NCBI RefSeq assembly: GCF_964355755.1
Contig: NC_092673.1
Coordinates: 18,359,001-18,423,000, forward strand
Direction of reading: 5' to 3'
DNA length: 64,000 nucleotides
Origin: Antedon mediterranea
Taxonomy: Eukaryota; Echinodermata; Crinoidea; Comatulida; Antedonidae
In this document: positions 62,580 to 64,000 of the stretch, piece after piece
Numbering within the stretch: the first letter of the stretch is position 1
Layout: every line of letters starts with the position of its first letter
Translations under genes and position numbers: made by a program
The notes under the pieces: generated by a model
Database searches by the model: none
Seen by the model: only the letters and a program-made list of their open reading frames with translations
What the model was told of the DNA's origin: nothing

Positions 62580-63245
62580 TATTATACAGATATTGCCTGC
62601 TTAGAGGTTAAATATAAGATTTGACATCCCCGAGGGAATGTTCGAGGGAATATATATTTCCCGAAGCGCTAGTTCTCGAGAACATAATATCATTCCCAAG
62701 GGGTTGTCAAATCTTATATTTTACCGATATAAAAGGCGATATCTGTTATATTTATAGCCAACAACAAGTTGAATATCTACTGCTGGGTTGGATGTAGCAA
62801 GGCCTCCTTTGTAATAAGCCTGCCTAGTTTGTGTTGCATTCACCTTACCTTGCGAAGAATAATATACAGATAATTACTAATTAGTGATTCCTTGGCAATA
62901 AAATATTCACTTAGGCCTATGTCATTTAAATTAACAGTTGAATTCCATCAATAAGCCTACATTACTGATAATAATATTATTATCAGGTAGGCCGAATAAA
63001 TCATAATTCGTCTTCTTCGAGGAGCCGAATCACCGGATGTTCAGCGCGCCGTTGTATTGTGAAGATGGACAAATTATCGCGAGTTCAAGTCTCAGTAGAT
63101 GACTTTTGTTTATTTATCGCCAAACGCGAGTGTTGCCACACGAAAATTACACAGTCAATATCATCGTACTCGAGGATATATACAATTTATGATCCTGGCA
63201 GCGGTAGTCATGTTTCAACCAATCACGTGAACGTATTTACATAGG
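62580..63245 (+). repeat. Tandem duplication, unit 1, with fold-back
   Basis: Starts with a hairpin: CAGATATTGCC..AATATAAGATTTGACA is mirrored by TGTCAAATCTTATATTTTACC..GGCGATATCTG at about 62589-62739. It then contains GAATAATATACAGATAATTA, TCAGGTAGGCC, TCGAGGAGCC and CACGAAAATTACACAG. Confidence 0.8.
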
Positions 63246-63257
63246 CTATGTAATGTT

Positions 63258-63880
63258 ATACAGATATTGCCTGCTTAGAGGTAAAATATAAGATTTAACA
63301 TCCCCGAGGAATGATATTCCCTCGAACAAAATATCTTTCCCCGAGGGATGTCAAATCTTATATTTTACCGATATAAAAGGCAATATCTGTTATATTATAT
63401 ATAGCCAACAACAAGTTGAATATCTGCCTAGTTAGGCGTTGCATTCACCTTACCTTGCGAAGAATAATATACAGATAATTACTAATTAATGATTTCTTTG
63501 GCAATAAAGTATTCACTTAGACCAGGTTGTTTAAATTAACAGAAAAATTTCCATCAATAAGCCTACATTAATTATAATAATAATAATATTATCAGGTAGG
63601 CCCAATAAATAATAATTCGTATTCTTCGAGGAGCCAAGTCGCCGGATGTTCAATTGATCAATCACAAACGGTCTTTCTTCGCCTCTGGAGAAGGCTAATA
63701 ACAAATGAGGGCGCTTTGTATGCATAGTTTAAATAGTTGATTAATTTCTTCAAGCAAGTTGCGTAGCGCTGCGGGTAAAACGTCGTCTCGTGATGATGTG
63801 GGCTAATCTTCGCGAGTTCAAGTCTTAGTAGATGACACGAAAATTACACAGTCAATATCATCATACTTGAGAATTTTATT
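63258..63880 (+). repeat. Tandem duplication, unit 2, with fold-back
   Basis: Diverged copy of unit 1, same order of landmarks, with some internal deletions. The hairpin lies at about 63260-63392. Confidence 0.8.
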
Positions 63881-63884
63881 TATT

Positions 63885-64000
63885 TTATTTTTATTTTATT
63901 CAGTTGACAACCAACAGCAATGAAACCGCCACTAACAGGTTGAATCTAAACATAATAAACTATAATAATACCCAAATAAGCAACAATAACATAAACAAAG
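63885..64000 (-). mobile_element. Possible LINE 3' end entering the window
   Basis: A TTTATTTTATTTTTATTTTATT tract (partial) is followed by non-coding text resembling LINE 3' UTRs in this window. The rest lies outside. Confidence 0.3.

Overview
The window looks like nuclear DNA of an animal, most probably a marine deuterostome and by its texture an echinoderm. It has AT-rich introns, GT-AG exons, tracts rich in TAGGCC/CTAG words, abundant Helitron-, LINE-, MITE- and Ty3/Gypsy-type repeats, and lineage-expanded Roc/COR, death-fold and ankyrin genes. A crinoid or sea cucumber would fit. This is an impression from the sequence, not a database result.

Layout. (1) 1-520: one exon (41-248) of an upstream paralogue of the main gene. 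Its 3' end and splice donor lie in a 4 x 76 bp tandem repeat. (2) 6008-23413: a plus-strand gene of at least 20 exons, joined here in one continuous frame (about 933 residues from the first exon recognised). It encodes part of a Roc GTPase, a COR domain, a Cys/His exon shared with the upstream paralogue, a two-helix membrane hairpin and one or two death-effector-like domains, and ends in a short acidic tail. The exon carrying the Roc P-loop was not found. Its introns hold a TTAA-flanked 3.9 kb non-autonomous element, MITEs, a LINE remnant and a Helitron-like element. (3) 23.5-48.5 kb: a repeat-rich spacer with two minus-strand LINEs (one with an intact endonuclease-RT ORF), a long inverted repeat, MITEs, an 89 bp minisatellite, and a young Ty3/Gypsy element (apparently identical 508 bp LTRs, one intact gag-pol ORF) inserted inside a Helitron. 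(4) 48787-60746: a second plus-strand gene encoding a small ankyrin-repeat protein. It has a short first coding exon, a capping exon, an array of near-identical one-repeat exons and two closing exons. The array is broken by two copies of the same Helitron family; a 31 bp minisatellite lies just upstream and a 71 bp minisatellite fills an intron. (5) 60.9-64 kb: LINE 3' tails and a roughly 0.65 kb tandem duplication containing a fold-back structure.

Function. Roc-COR, death-effector and ankyrin modules are typical of signalling and innate-immune proteins in marine invertebrates. The proposed order (Roc-COR, Cys/His, membrane hairpin, death fold) suggests a membrane-anchored GTPase switch that recruits death-fold partners. 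The ankyrin exons are nearly identical except at one short variable segment, which suggests a recognition surface that diversifies by exon duplication. Both roles are inferences from domains.
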